Source: Thermoclostridium sp036562185 (GTDB lineage Bacteria; Bacillota; Clostridia; DSM-8532). From it: 64,000 bases of DNA. A program made the translations under genes and the position numbers. Position 1 is the first letter of the stretch; every line of letters begins with the position of its first letter. The notes under the pieces are model-generated. The model ran no database searches. It worked only from the letters and a program-made list of their open reading frames with translations, and had not been told where the DNA came from. This document shows positions 26,631 to 36,897 of the stretch, piece after piece. The stretch spans positions 1 through 64,000 of the forward strand of contig DATCKN010000039.1 of assembly GCA_036562185.1 (NCBI GenBank), written 5' to 3'.

Positions 26631-27386
26631 ATGAAACTTGTATCATGGAATGTTAATGGAATAAGGGCCTGTCTTGAAAAAGGATTCATGGATTTTTTCA
26701 ACAGCTCGGAAGCTGACATTTTCTGTGTTCAGGAAACAAAGGTCCAACAGGGGCAAGTTCAGCTTGATTTAGATGGATATTATCAATACTGGAATTATGC
26801 TGTGAAGAAAGGCTATTCAGGGACGGCTCTTTTCACTCGTGTAAAACCTTTATCGGTTGTTGACGGCATAGGAATTAACGAGCATGATAATGAAGGAAGG
26901 GTTTTAACAGCCGAATACGATAACTTCTATATGGTAACGGTGTATACACCAAATGCGCAGCGCGGTTTGGCCAGACTGGATTACAGGATGAAATGGGAGG
27001 ATGATTTCAGAGAATATCTTCTAAAACTAGATAGTAAAAAACCTGTGATTATATGCGGCGATATGAATGTGGCACATAACGAGATTGACCTGAAAAATCC
27101 GGCCTCCAACAGACAAAATGCAGGTTTTTCAGATGAGGAACGCGAAAAAATGACAGTACTTATTCAAAGCGGATTTACCGACAGTTTCAGATACCTTTAT
27201 CCCGATAAGACCGGCGCCTATACCTGGTGGTCGTATATGTTTAAGGCAAGAGAAAAAAATATCGGATGGCGTATAGATTATTTCCTTGTTTCAGACAGGA
27301 TAAAAGATAAAATCCGTGAGGCAGGAATGTATTCGGATATCTACGGTTCTGACCATTGCCCGGTTTTCCTTGAAATTGATATTTGA
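26631..27386 (+). CDS. xth: Exodeoxyribonuclease III (AP endonuclease)
   Basis: Base-excision repair enzyme that cuts at abasic sites and degrades from 3' ends. The 251 residues have every motif of the ExoIII/ExoA family: MKLVSWNVNGIRA (1-13), the metal-binding Glu in CVQETKV, the YTPNAQRGLARLDYR loop, ICGDMNVAHNEIDL with the catalytic Asp/Asn pair, and the C-terminal WRIDYFLVSD and YGSDHCPVFLEI with the catalytic His. GGAGG lies eight bases before the ATG. It is a single-gene unit followed by a terminator. Confidence 0.97.
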   Translation: MKLVSWNVNGIRACLEKGFMDFFNSSEADIFCVQETKVQQGQVQLDLDGYYQYWNYAVKKGYSGTALFTRVKPLSVVDGIGINEHDNEGRVLTAEYDNFYMVTVYTPNAQRGLARLDYRMKWEDDFREYLLKLDSKKPVIICGDMNVAHNEIDLKNPASNRQNAGFSDEEREKMTVLIQSGFTDSFRYLYPDKTGAYTWWSYMFKAREKNIGWRIDYFLVSDRIKDKIREAGMYSDIYGSDHCPVFLEIDI

Positions 27387-27440
27387 TTCCGAAAGTTATA
27401 ATTTGTATGAATATAAATATTTGAAACAGTTCCGGATTAA

Positions 27441-27474
27441 GGGTTTATTTCATATGAGAAATAAGCCTTTTTTA
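27441..27474 (+). terminator. Terminator of xth
   Basis: GGTTTATTTC pairs with GAAATAAGCC (one G-T) around a six-base loop, followed by a T-run. Confidence 0.85.
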
Positions 27475-27600
27475 TTATCTTTAATCCTTCCTGGCCGGCT
27501 TGTCAACACAAAATAACGTGCTTGTACTAATTTAAAAAATTCCCGCATAGAATTATTTAGGCCTGAAGCCTAATTAATTTCACATTCGGGAGGCTTATAT

Positions 27601-30285
27601 ATGCAAGCAATAAGACTCTTACCAAACAACGCTGAAAAAAGAAAGAAAGATTTGGGTTTATCCTTTGCTGAAGCCAGGAAAAGGCTTGAAATTTACGGGA
27701 GAAATAAACTTTCCCAAAAGAAGAAAAAATCCTGGTTTTTATTGTTTTTATCACAGTTCACGGATTTTATGGTTCTGGTTTTGCTGGGTGCTACGGCCAT
27801 TTCAATGATTATTGGTGATATAACCGAAGCATTGACAATACTTGCTATTGTATTTATAAATGCTTTGCTGGGATTCTATCAGGAAATGCATACCGAAAAG
27901 ATAATGGAGGCAATAGAAAAGCTTGCAGCTCCAAAAGCTAAGGTTATAAGAGACAACGAGCTGCATGAAGTATCCGCAGAAGAAATTGTGCCCGGGGATC
28001 TGATAGTTATTGAAGCAGGGGACAGGATTCCTGCTGACGGTATTCTGACGATGGCTAACGAACTTCTGGTGGATGAATCCATGCTCACCGGTGAATCAAT
28101 GCCGGTTATGAAGAATGTAAAGCCATCGGTGCTTGATGAGGATTCGGCTTTTCCGAAAAATCATGTATATATGGGATGTTTGGCTACCGCAGGAACAGGT
28201 CGTGCTATAATTACAAAAACAGGTATGGATACCGAGATGGGCAGAATCGCCCATATGATACAGGAAGCCGAACAGCAGGACACACCTCTTCAGAAGAAGC
28301 TTGAAGCCCTTGGAACATATATTGTAATAGCATGTCTGGTTATATGTGCGATTGTATCTCTAACGGGAATAATCAGGGGCGAGGATGTATTTTCAATGCT
28401 CCTTGCCGGAATAAGCCTGGCTGTGGCAGCAGTTCCCGAAGGACTTCCGGCTGTGGTAACCATAGCTTTAGCTCTTGGAGTCCAGAGAATGGCAAAAAGA
28501 AATGCATTGGTAAGGAAACTGCCTGCGGTTGAAACGCTGGGCTGCGCAACTGTTATTTGCTCTGACAAAACAGGAACACTTACAGAAAACAAAATGCGTG
28601 TTATTTCGATATACAGCGGCAGGACAAGATATCAGGTGTCAAGGGATGAGACCGAACACAAATCCAGATTGCTTTTCCAGGGTAAACCTGTTGATCCAAT
28701 GAAAATGCCAAGTTTAAATTTAATGGCTTTGACAGGTATCCTGTGCGGGAATGTGAACATACGTAGAGCAGAAAATGAAGAAGAGAACGCAGGCGAAGAT
28801 ATATTCCTGGGGGATCCTACCGAAGTTGCACTTGTCCGGATGGCGGTTGAGGCAGGGTACAATCCTGATAAAATAGCTGGGGAATATCAAAGGATTAAGG
28901 AAATACCTTTTGACTCGAACAGAAAAATGATGACTGTTTTATGCGCCCTTCCGTCGGGAGATAAAATTGTCTTCTCAAAAGGTGCCCCGGAAGTAATACT
29001 TCAAAAGTGTACATCCATAATAGTTGCAAATAATGAACGAAAATTAGCGGAATATGATATAAGCAGGATTGAAAAGGAAAACACTTACATGGCTCAAAAT
29101 GCCCTGCGGGTAATCGCTATGGCTTACAGGGTCATAGAGAAAGGTAAAAAAGAACCTGAAGACTTGGAGCAACAGCTTACTTTTTTAGGTCTTGCGGGAA
29201 TGATGGATCCTCCACGCAGAGAGGCTTATGATGCAGTTGAAAAATGTAAAATTGCAGGTATTAAGCCGGTCATGATAACCGGTGACCACAAAGAAACAGC
29301 AAAGGCTGTAGCCAGGGATCTGAAAATTATTGATGAAAGCCAGAATGTTTTAACCGGAAATGAGATCGAAAAGCTTAATGACCATGAACTTAAGGAAAGG
29401 CTTAAAGATACGTCTGTTTTTGCACGTGTTTTGCCGAAGCATAAATTAAGGCTGGTCAAGGCATATAAAGAAGAAGGATATATTGTGGCAATGACCGGTG
29501 ATGGCGTGAATGATGCACCGGCAGTTAAAGAGGCTGATATTGGTGTGGCTATGGGATTAAGCGGAACCGATGTAACGAGGCAAGCAGCTTCGATGATTCT
29601 TATGGATGATAATTTCTCAACCATAGTTGCAGCCGTAGAGGAAGGACGCAATATCTACAGCAATATCCGCAAATTTATTAGGTATTTGCTGTCCTGCAAT
29701 ATCGGTGAGGTGCTGACAATGTTCCTCGGAATGCTTTTAGGCATGCCTGTACCATTACTGCCTGCGCAGATACTGCTGGTGAACCTTGTAACCGATGGAT
29801 TGCCTGCGATAGCGTTAAGTATGGAATCAGGAGATACCGATATTATGAAGCAAAAACCGAGGGATCCTGATGAGCATATTTTCTCGGATGGATTATGGAA
29901 ATTAATTATCACAAGAGGTATTTTCATAGGTGCTGCCACATTGTTGTCATTCATACTTGTATACAGGCAATCGTTAAGCCTTGAATCCGCAAGAACGGCA
30001 GCATTGGTGACGCTTGTATTAAACCAGCTTATTCATGTTTTTGAATGTAAATCCGAGAAGAAGAATATCTTTGAAATTGAGTTGTTAAGCAATTTATGGC
30101 TGGTTGGTGCTGTTCTGACGTCACTGAGCGTTCTGGCAGGTGTTGTTTACCTTCCTGCTTTGCAGAACATTTTCAAAACAGTCGCACTGGTTCCTGAGCA
30201 TTGGCTTTATGTTGCGGGACTGAGCCTTTTGCCGCCGGTTATAAGCTCGTTTTTCAGGAGCGGGGGTAAAGAAGAGCCAAGGTAA
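27601..30285 (+). CDS. P-type cation ATPase, calcium (SERCA/PacL) type
   Basis: ATP-driven cation exporter of the P2A group. The 894 residues hold an N-terminal cation-ATPase domain, the actuator with LTGES, M4 with AAVPEGLPAVVTIALALG (the PEGL calcium-site motif), the phosphorylation site CSDKTGTLTENKM, the nucleotide domain with FSKGAPE, the hinge MTGDGVNDAPAVKEADIG, and M6 NLVTDGLPAIALSME, which carries the second-site Asn/Asp. About ten membrane helices are visible. These M4 and M6 residues argue for Ca2+ (or Mn2+) export to the outside. GGGAGG lies ahead of the ATG. It stands alone. Confidence 0.93.
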   Translation: MQAIRLLPNNAEKRKKDLGLSFAEARKRLEIYGRNKLSQKKKKSWFLLFLSQFTDFMVLVLLGATAISMIIGDITEALTILAIVFINALLGFYQEMHTEKIMEAIEKLAAPKAKVIRDNELHEVSAEEIVPGDLIVIEAGDRIPADGILTMANELLVDESMLTGESMPVMKNVKPSVLDEDSAFPKNHVYMGCLATAGTGRAIITKTGMDTEMGRIAHMIQEAEQQDTPLQKKLEALGTYIVIACLVICAIVSLTGIIRGEDVFSMLLAGISLAVAAVPEGLPAVVTIALALGVQRMAKRNALVRKLPAVETLGCATVICSDKTGTLTENKMRVISIYSGRTRYQVSRDETEHKSRLLFQGKPVDPMKMPSLNLMALTGILCGNVNIRRAENEEENAGEDIFLGDPTEVALVRMAVEAGYNPDKIAGEYQRIKEIPFDSNRKMMTVLCALPSGDKIVFSKGAPEVILQKCTSIIVANNERKLAEYDISRIEKENTYMAQNALRVIAMAYRVIEKGKKEPEDLEQQLTFLGLAGMMDPPRREAYDAVEKCKIAGIKPVMITGDHKETAKAVARDLKIIDESQNVLTGNEIEKLNDHELKERLKDTSVFARVLPKHKLRLVKAYKEEGYIVAMTGDGVNDAPAVKEADIGVAMGLSGTDVTRQAASMILMDDNFSTIVAAVEEGRNIYSNIRKFIRYLLSCNIGEVLTMFLGMLLGMPVPLLPAQILLVNLVTDGLPAIALSMESGDTDIMKQKPRDPDEHIFSDGLWKLIITRGIFIGAATLLSFILVYRQSLSLESARTAALVTLVLNQLIHVFECKSEKKNIFEIELLSNLWLVGAVLTSLSVLAGVVYLPALQNIFKTVALVPEHWLYVAGLSLLPPVISSFFRSGGKEEPR

Positions 30286-31070
30286 CTGTTAATTTCGATC
30301 AGTTTTCTGCATTAAAATTCTTCAGGACAAATTAACACATAATTACATATAATGTTACAATATGGTACAGTTAAGTATGTAATGTTTGAAGGGGAACTCT
30401 GGATTCCCCTATAAAACTGAATAATACGGGCACTAATATCTTGGTGCAAATTGACGTGGAATATATGCGGTATCGTTTATAATTAAAGGTACATAATTGT
30501 CATCAGCAGGTTTATATTGTATTGGTGGGGAGTTTTCCGAAAACTTAAAAGAGGCCTATTCCCGGATATCGTATATATTTCACCATTGATAATCAATGAA
30601 TGCCAATTTGATACTTGCAAATTCCAAAATGCTTACTTGATGCCGCCACTTTTTTCATTAGCCAGTATCTGCTTCAAGTTAATATCCGGCATACTATGAA
30701 ATAATGCTACTATACTCTTTATATATTGAATAACCATAACATTGTTTAGCATGCTGTTTTTATAACAATATTACATGTTATTGGTAATTAATGTACATTG
30801 TGGTTATCCGAAAAAATAAATTCCACTTTGAAATACTAATTTTCACCGTACCCGGCTTTAGAAATTTTAAGAAAGCTATTGCAAAAATGGCCTAAACTCT
30901 GTATAATATCCTTTGTCATGAGTTATGCAGGTTAATACCATAGAAATTGATCATGCATAGTCGTGGGGCATTAGAGGATTACAAAATGCTTTAATATAAA
31001 ACACAAAATAAGGCGATTTTAAGATTAATTGCAGTTGAACCGGATAAATACTTTATCACGGTAAAAGTTT
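30286..31070. other. 785-base gene-free stretch ahead of tRNA-Ala
   Basis: AT-rich with no convincing coding frame. A small hairpin, AGGGGAA/TTCCCCT, lies around 30391-30411 without a T-run. No riboswitch or small-RNA family is recognised. Its size next to a tRNA gene is compatible with scarred integration history. Confidence 0.4.
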
Positions 31071-31147
<77 letters not shown>

Positions 31148-31150
31148 ACA

Positions 31151-31188
31151 GAAGCTTTTGAAAACATTGTTTTCGAGGCTTTTTCTTT
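31151..31188 (+). terminator. Terminator after tRNA-Ala
   Basis: AGCTTTTGAAAAC pairs imperfectly with GTTTTCGAGGCT, followed by a T-rich run. From here to 31502 no other gene is seen. Confidence 0.6.
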
Positions 31189-31502
31189 TTATCCAAAATT
31201 AGGGAAAGTTGAAGAAAAGTTGAATAAGAGTTGAATGAAAAATAAATCTTGACCGAATACTTTGGATATATCTTTATGGATAGGTATTATCCAAAAAACA
31301 GATATGAAATGTTTTACGAGTAAAAGCTATGAAAAAGAACAATCAGAACGCTTATTCCCTTAACATCCTTGAATAAGAATATATAGTTTGTCTGTAAGTC
31401 TTTTTTTTAAATATAATTTATTGTAAAATAAATCTAGTAATTATGTAAAATAACCAAAACGAAATTACACAAAGATTCAGTATCTTGATATGGGGTTATA
31501 TT

Positions 31503-33578
31503 ATGAAACTGACGAAACTTAAGCTCTATAATTATCGATGTTTTGGCAGCGTTGAACAAACAATCCCAATCGATGATATTACTGCATTTATTGGCAACAA
31601 TAGCTCGGGCAAAACTGCAGCTCTAATGGCATTAAATTGTTTATTTTCTAGCAATAGCAGCGATCGAATATTGACGCGAAGCGATTTCCATCTTCCTAAA
31701 GAGACTAAACCAGAAGATTTGGAGTCGCAAGAGATGTACATTGAAGCAGTATTCACTTTTAATGAATTAGAAGGTGATCGAGAAGACTGCTCTTCTGTTC
31801 CGACTTTTTTTAGCAGTTTTATTGTAGATGATCCTGGTGGAACACCTTATTTGCGCATTCGACTAGAGGCTACATGGGAGAAAAGCAGCAACATTGAGGG
31901 TTCGATTGAAAGTAGAATATTTTACATAACCTGTCCAGAAGATGAGAAAATTATTAATGAAGAATTTAAGATTCCAGCAAATCGAAGAGACTTAGATCGC
32001 ATTCGAGTAATATATATACCAGCGGTCAGGGATCCTTCCAAGCAAATAAAAAATGCCTCTGGCTCGATGCTTCATCAGCTCTTAAATTGCATCAATTGGA
32101 GTGCTGCAACAAAAGAAAAGATAGAAGCAAAAATTAAAGAGTTAAATAATCAATTTTTAGAAGAAAAAGGAGTATCAATACTTAGAACATCCATTCATAC
32201 GCAATGGGAAACATACGACTCGGATATTAGATATTCAAATGCAGAGTTACGTTTTAACAGCACAGATATTGAAGCTTCTATAAAAAAATCTGAGATCGTC
32301 TTTTTACCAACAGTGACGGGTAAAGAATGTACAATAGATGAGATGAGCGATGGATTGCGTTCTTTGTTCTATATTTCACTTGTTGATAGTATTCTTGATG
32401 TCGAAAAGAAAATCCAGCAAGAGTTAATAATAGATCCTGAGAACGTTTCATTTAGTCATAAGCCACCAGTCTTAACGATCATTGCCCTAGAAGAGCCTGA
32501 GAATCATATTGCACCTCATTTGATTGGGCAGTTAGTTTTAAATCTAAAACAAATTGCGTTAAAGAGCAATGCTCAAACAATATTAACTTCTCATTCCACA
32601 GCAATTATTAAACGATTTGATCCAGAGAAATTAAGGTATTTCCGTTTCGATGCTAATGACTGCTCAGCAAAAGTTCGTTCAATTACATTACCAGATAAAG
32701 AAAAGCTAGAGGATCAATATAAGTATATTAAAGAGGCAGTTCAAGCCTATCCTGAATTGTATTTTGCTAAACTTGTTATTCTAGGTGAAGGCGATAGTGA
32801 AGAGATTATTTTACCAAGGATTTGGAATGCAAAGAAAGGTGATGTTGATGCAAGTGGAATCTCGATTGTCCCTTTGGGTGGCAGGTATGTAAACCATTTT
32901 TGGAGATTGCTTAAAGACTTGGATATTCCATTTATTACGCTACTTGACTTGGATAAAGAACGAGAAGGAGGTGGCTGGGGTCGTATTAAGTATGTTCTTG
33001 AACAGTTAATTCAAAATGGTTATGATAAAGAGATACTATTAAGGACAGAAAAAGGTGTTTTATCAGATGAAGAATTTAATGACATGCACAAGTGGGATAT
33101 AGGTCATTCTAAGGCTTTACAAAGCTGGATTGACCTTTTAGAGCAATATAATGTTTTCTTTTCTTCCCCACTAGATATAGATTTTTTAATGTTGGAATAT
33201 TATGGAGATGTGTATAAAAGCTTATTGAGCGAAAATGAAGGTCCTCGATTGATAATTAATGAAAACGGAAATGAATATCAAAGACATATTAAGGACATTG
33301 AGACTTCCAGAACATCTTATCCGGAATATACAACACGTGTCGCAGACAATGTACGACGCGTATTAAAAGATTGTGGCAGTGCTGGGAATACATATTCTGA
33401 TGAGCAAAAGAAATTAATGGTATGGTATACTTATTTCTTCCTTAACCGAGGAAAGCCATCAACTCATATTGAGGCATTATCAAAGATGACTGATGAAAAA
33501 CTATTAGCTTCTATGCCACCAATATTTGAAAGGTTGATTGCTACCTCTGAAAAATTATTGAAGGAGACTTCTCCATGA
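31503..33578 (+). CDS. gajA: Gabija-like OLD-family ATPase/TOPRIM nuclease (GajA)
   Basis: Large protein of 691 residues with an ABC-type ATPase domain (Walker A GNNSSGKT, 31-38; LEEPENHIAPHL as signature/Walker B region; ILTSHSTAI) followed by a TOPRIM nuclease domain (ILGEGDSEEIILPRIW near 428; LLDLDKER near 480). This is the class 2 OLD layout. With an overlapping UvrD-like helicase gene it matches the Gabija anti-phage pair, in which GajA is a nicking endonuclease gated by nucleotides. It is about 110 residues longer than the Bacillus GajA I recall, mostly at the C terminus. I chose ATG 31503 over a TTG six codons upstream. The stop overlaps gajB (ATGA). Confidence 0.82.
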   Translation: MKLTKLKLYNYRCFGSVEQTIPIDDITAFIGNNSSGKTAALMALNCLFSSNSSDRILTRSDFHLPKETKPEDLESQEMYIEAVFTFNELEGDREDCSSVPTFFSSFIVDDPGGTPYLRIRLEATWEKSSNIEGSIESRIFYITCPEDEKIINEEFKIPANRRDLDRIRVIYIPAVRDPSKQIKNASGSMLHQLLNCINWSAATKEKIEAKIKELNNQFLEEKGVSILRTSIHTQWETYDSDIRYSNAELRFNSTDIEASIKKSEIVFLPTVTGKECTIDEMSDGLRSLFYISLVDSILDVEKKIQQELIIDPENVSFSHKPPVLTIIALEEPENHIAPHLIGQLVLNLKQIALKSNAQTILTSHSTAIIKRFDPEKLRYFRFDANDCSAKVRSITLPDKEKLEDQYKYIKEAVQAYPELYFAKLVILGEGDSEEIILPRIWNAKKGDVDASGISIVPLGGRYVNHFWRLLKDLDIPFITLLDLDKEREGGGWGRIKYVLEQLIQNGYDKEILLRTEKGVLSDEEFNDMHKWDIGHSKALQSWIDLLEQYNVFFSSPLDIDFLMLEYYGDVYKSLLSENEGPRLIINENGNEYQRHIKDIETSRTSYPEYTTRVADNVRRVLKDCGSAGNTYSDEQKKLMVWYTYFFLNRGKPSTHIEALSKMTDEKLLASMPPIFERLIATSEKLLKETSP

Positions 33579-35431
33579 AATTTGTTACTCCTGATAAGTG
33601 GATACCTTGTGATGGCATTATCTTAGAACATAATGCTGATGCTGCAGTTAGAACTAATAAAAACGTTCTTGTTGTTGCTGGACCTGGTGCGGGGAAAACT
33701 GAACTTCTAGCACAAAAAGCATGCTATCTCTTCCAAACAAACTTATGCAATGACCCTAAAAAGATATTAGCCATAAGCTTTAAGAAAGATGCTGCAGAAA
33801 ACCTCAGAAAAAGGATCATACAAAGATGTGGAAAAGAAATTGAAACTCGGTTTGTTTCAATGACTTATGATGCATTTTCAAAAAGTATTCTAGATCATTT
33901 CCGTTTTGCCCTTCCAGAAATATTAAGACCAGATGCAGCATATTTGGTTAACAATGCGGATATTATAGATGCTGCTTTTAAGAAAGCAGGCTATGACAAT
34001 CCGCAAAGCTTATCTTCGAAGAAGCTTAGAGCATACTATGATCGTGTACTTGCGTCAGTAGAATTACCCTTTACTCAAAGCAATTTAGGTGAAACGGTGT
34101 GGAAATTATTACTTAAAGGGTTTAATAACCACAAGTCAACTCTGACATTTCATATGATATGTATTCTTGCAGAATATATTATAAGGACTAATCCCAAAAT
34201 TAAGCGAGGATTGCAAATTACCTATAAGTATGTCTTTTTAGATGAATTTCAGGATACAACTGATTTGCAGTACAGACTGGTGAAACAATGCTTTTTGAAT
34301 TCAGGCTCAGTAATTACTGCTGTTGGCGACAACAAACAGCGTATTATGGTTTGGGCTGGTGCAAGAAAAACCGTCTTTAAAGACTTTGAAGAGGAGTTTA
34401 AAGCAGATAGACAAAAACTTATCATGAATCATCGTTCGGCACCAAGACTCGTTGATTTACAAAGGAAAATGTATGCATCGCTAAATGAAAGTGATTGTAC
34501 TATATACACCTCTGATAAATGGGATCCAAATGATGGTACTGTTTTATTACTCATCGCTGAAGACGAAGATGCAGAAGCAAACGAAATAGCAAAACACATA
34601 TCAAAACAGATTGATTCGGGAATTGAGCCAAATAAATTGTGTATTTTATGTAAACAGTTACCACTGAACTATGTTCACAAAATTATAACTGAACTTAGTA
34701 AACATCAGATTCGTGCTCGTATTGAGAACGATTATCAAGATTTAATAAAAGAACCAATAGTAGAAATGCTAATCGCAATATTGCGGCTAGCTGTTGATAA
34801 TAAACATCCACATGAATGGGATTTATTGGTATCAACGACAGCTGAGCTTTGGAATATAGGTTCCTTACAGTCAAATGATGATTATTTTAAAATGCAAGAT
34901 GCTCTAGGAGTAGAAATAGAACAGTTACGCAAAATGATAAAAAATGTTGTGCGTAAAAAGGATTTCGAGGCTTTAATACAGCATACTATTCAATTTTGGG
35001 GAATCAACCGCATTAAAGCCTTATTCCCGACATATAGACAAGGAACGTATTTAGATGACGTAATAGAAAGTTTTCAAAGCTATATGTGGATTGAACTTGA
35101 AAATACGCATCTGAATTGGATGCTAGCTATAGAAAACTTTGAAGGATTACATTCAGTTCCGATTATGACAATCCATAAAAGCAAAGGATTAGAATATGAA
35201 ACTGTATATTTTGTCGGTTTGGAAGATTCTGCTTTTTGGAATTTTAAGAACCAACCTGAGGAAGATAGGTGCGCATTTTTTGTTGCTCTATCCCGTGCCA
35301 AAAAGGAGATAGTATTTACTTTCTGTAAGCACCGCTTTACATTTAAAAATCCTATACAATCACATGATCAAATAAACGAATTCTTTGAGTTACTACAAGC
35401 ACCAGGAGTTGCAACAATAATAGAATGTTAG
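33575..35431 (+). CDS. gajB: Gabija-like UvrD/Rep-type helicase (GajB)
   Basis: Superfamily 1 helicase of 618 residues. Motifs in order: Walker A VAGPGAGKTELLAQKA (33-48), Walker B VFLDEFQDTTDLQ (about 220), motif III GDNKQRIMVWAGA, motif IV NHRSAPRLV, motif V TIHKSKGLEYETVYFVGLED, and VALSRAKKEIVF as motif VI. It overlaps gajA by four bases, so the two are translated together. Single UvrD-like proteins paired with OLD nucleases act as GajB, sensing DNA ends or ssDNA and activating GajA. It is longer than the 494-residue type protein I recall. A role in general repair is less likely given the partner. Confidence 0.82.
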   Translation: MKFVTPDKWIPCDGIILEHNADAAVRTNKNVLVVAGPGAGKTELLAQKACYLFQTNLCNDPKKILAISFKKDAAENLRKRIIQRCGKEIETRFVSMTYDAFSKSILDHFRFALPEILRPDAAYLVNNADIIDAAFKKAGYDNPQSLSSKKLRAYYDRVLASVELPFTQSNLGETVWKLLLKGFNNHKSTLTFHMICILAEYIIRTNPKIKRGLQITYKYVFLDEFQDTTDLQYRLVKQCFLNSGSVITAVGDNKQRIMVWAGARKTVFKDFEEEFKADRQKLIMNHRSAPRLVDLQRKMYASLNESDCTIYTSDKWDPNDGTVLLLIAEDEDAEANEIAKHISKQIDSGIEPNKLCILCKQLPLNYVHKIITELSKHQIRARIENDYQDLIKEPIVEMLIAILRLAVDNKHPHEWDLLVSTTAELWNIGSLQSNDDYFKMQDALGVEIEQLRKMIKNVVRKKDFEALIQHTIQFWGINRIKALFPTYRQGTYLDDVIESFQSYMWIELENTHLNWMLAIENFEGLHSVPIMTIHKSKGLEYETVYFVGLEDSAFWNFKNQPEEDRCAFFVALSRAKKEIVFTFCKHRFTFKNPIQSHDQINEFFELLQAPGVATIIEC

Positions 35432-35488
35432 TTTTGCTGGCTTACTGCCTTGATTGCTCATTAAAGGCGGCTAATTTTAAAATTATAA

Positions 35489-35932
35489 CTACCAGTCAAT
35501 AGGAAAGCTATTTTTTGGGTATTTCACTTTGGCTTCAGCAAGTTTCTTTTCCTTTTTCATCATTTTTATCTTTTTTAAGGTTTCTTCTATCATTGGTGAA
35601 ACTTCAAGATTATGTTGCTTAGCTTCTTTAAACATACTTTTATAAAGTTTTTCAAGCTCATAATCCGGTAAATATTCATTGGCCCATAATATTACTTTCT
35701 CTTGGGACATTGGTATTAGTTTTTCCCCGTCAGAATAAGTTCCTAGTTTATCACATGAAGCATACGGTGATGCTGGCCCTCCTGCACCATGAAGAAAATA
35801 TTCGCCTGATTTGGTTTTGTATAACTCCGTAATTGACCAACGGATATCTGATTTTGGATATCCAGCATCGTATTTTCCCAGGAATATTGCGGTTTTTGTA
35901 TTATAAACTACACCTTCAACTTTTCTTCTCAT
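35489..35932 (-). CDS. Conserved hypothetical protein of mobile-element type
   Basis: A protein of 147 residues, soluble. The core reads VYNTKTAIFLGKYDAGYP, then ITELYKTKSGEYFLHGAGGP and IPMSQEKVILWANEYL. This resembles a family I know only as uncharacterised, common on clostridial plasmids and integrative elements, where a YFLHGEGG-like motif and a IPLTEEEAKEW-like motif recur. The C-terminal 50 residues are Lys-rich and helical. It has a strong GGAGG ribosome site. It converges on gajB and lies downstream of the HTH-nuclease gene on the same strand. No function can be given. Confidence 0.7.
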   Translation of the reverse strand: MRRKVEGVVYNTKTAIFLGKYDAGYPKSDIRWSITELYKTKSGEYFLHGAGGPASPYASCDKLGTYSDGEKLIPMSQEKVILWANEYLPDYELEKLYKSMFKEAKQHNLEVSPMIEETLKKIKMMKKEKKLAEAKVKYPKNSFPIDW

Positions 35933-36020
35933 ATTTTTATAACCTCCATCGTTGAATATTTACTTTTAAATTCCTCTATACTGATATTCTCTTGGGTAGC
36001 AAGGGCTAATATATGCTTTT

Positions 36021-36482
36021 TTAAAGGTTCATTGCCTGCGCATATTTGTCGAGACGTTCGCGTGTTCTTAAGCCTAAACGAAAAGCGAGGTAGTGTAATT
36101 CATATTTTAAACCGTTATTAAGACATTCTTTAGCTTTTTCAATTTCAGAAGAAGAAAGGAAAAAATTATCTTCAGCATTTCCTGTTGTAGTTTTCACTTC
36201 GATAAAGAGGTTTTCCCCGTTTTTTGAAAATGACAGAATGTCAAAACCTGCTTCTGGATCATTTGAATAGTTAGGATTTATACCATTTTCAAACGCTGTT
36301 CCCTTAAGCTTTTTACGTTCCTGATTAAAAACCCATTCTTCTCCTTTAAACCCAATATCGTTCTGCTTTTCGCATAGTTGCTTAATGCTTTCAGCAGTGA
36401 GCTTCGTCGCCCTTGCTACCTGATCCTGAGTTAAGTTAAGCCTTTTGCGCATATAATATATGATATTTGTTGGATCTTTCAT
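36021..36482 (-). CDS. HTH plus PD-(D/E)xK (DUF3883-like) protein
   Basis: A protein of 153 residues. The N terminus (about 8-45) reads as an XRE-like helix-turn-helix (RLNLTQDQVARATKLTAESI). The rest follows the DUF3883 pattern with a nuclease-type core: Glu48/Glu49 in FKGEEWVF, Asp81 in GFDILSF, and Glu95/Lys97 in FIEVKTTTG, then FFLSSSEIEKA. DUF3883 domains are found next to helicases and restriction systems, which suits the neighbouring Gabija-like pair. It could act as a DNA-binding nuclease or a regulator of the island. GGAGG lies ahead of the ATG. Catalysis is inferred from the motif only. Confidence 0.72.
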   Translation of the reverse strand: MKDPTNIIYYMRKRLNLTQDQVARATKLTAESIKQLCEKQNDIGFKGEEWVFNQERKKLKGTAFENGINPNYSNDPEAGFDILSFSKNGENLFIEVKTTTGNAEDNFFLSSSEIEKAKECLNNGLKYELHYLAFRLGLRTRERLDKYAQAMNL

Positions 36483-36897
36483 TATTTTACGACCTCCTAT
36501 TAAAGAGATTTCTTGCCTCGTCCATTAACGGAAACGGAGTTTTCAGTTGGCGATAATAAAATTTGGGTTTATACACACGGTTTGAGTGGTATTTTTCTGT
36601 TTTTCTTACCTCGCCCAAGATATGTGCCAGCTTATCAAGCAATCCTTTATTGGACTTCTATGAATTTGCGAAAAATATTATACTTTATCTTTTCTTCGCA
36701 CTCTCTAATCTTTTGGGATATCTTAATGAATATTTGGAGATATACATTGAAGCAATATAAATGGCAGGAGGTTGCTCTTCATCTGAGCAGCCCCTGCCAA
36801 ACCACCGTGCAAATACCATTTGCCACCTTAGATGCCATAACACCTTAAAAATGTTCTCTGGCATTTGACAACACTGTACTTCTTCATCCCGCCATAT
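36483..36897. other. Gene-poor stretch with a strong hairpin
   Basis: Two overlapping plus-strand frames here (from 36513 and 36563) are hydrophobic, lack ribosome sites and match nothing I know. They may be a decayed gene. A strong hairpin lies at 36763-36798 (GGCAGG-A-GGTTGCTC pairing with GAGCAGCC-CCTGCC) and could terminate the minus-strand immunity gene. Confidence 0.5.

Noticed and set aside
30517..30699. 60-codon ORF before the tRNA
   Set aside because: No recognisable features and an unnatural composition; not supported as a gene.
36513..36848. Plus-strand hydrophobic ORFs between the HTH-nuclease and immunity genes
   Set aside because: No ribosome site, no family resemblance, and two frames compete; at best a decayed gene.
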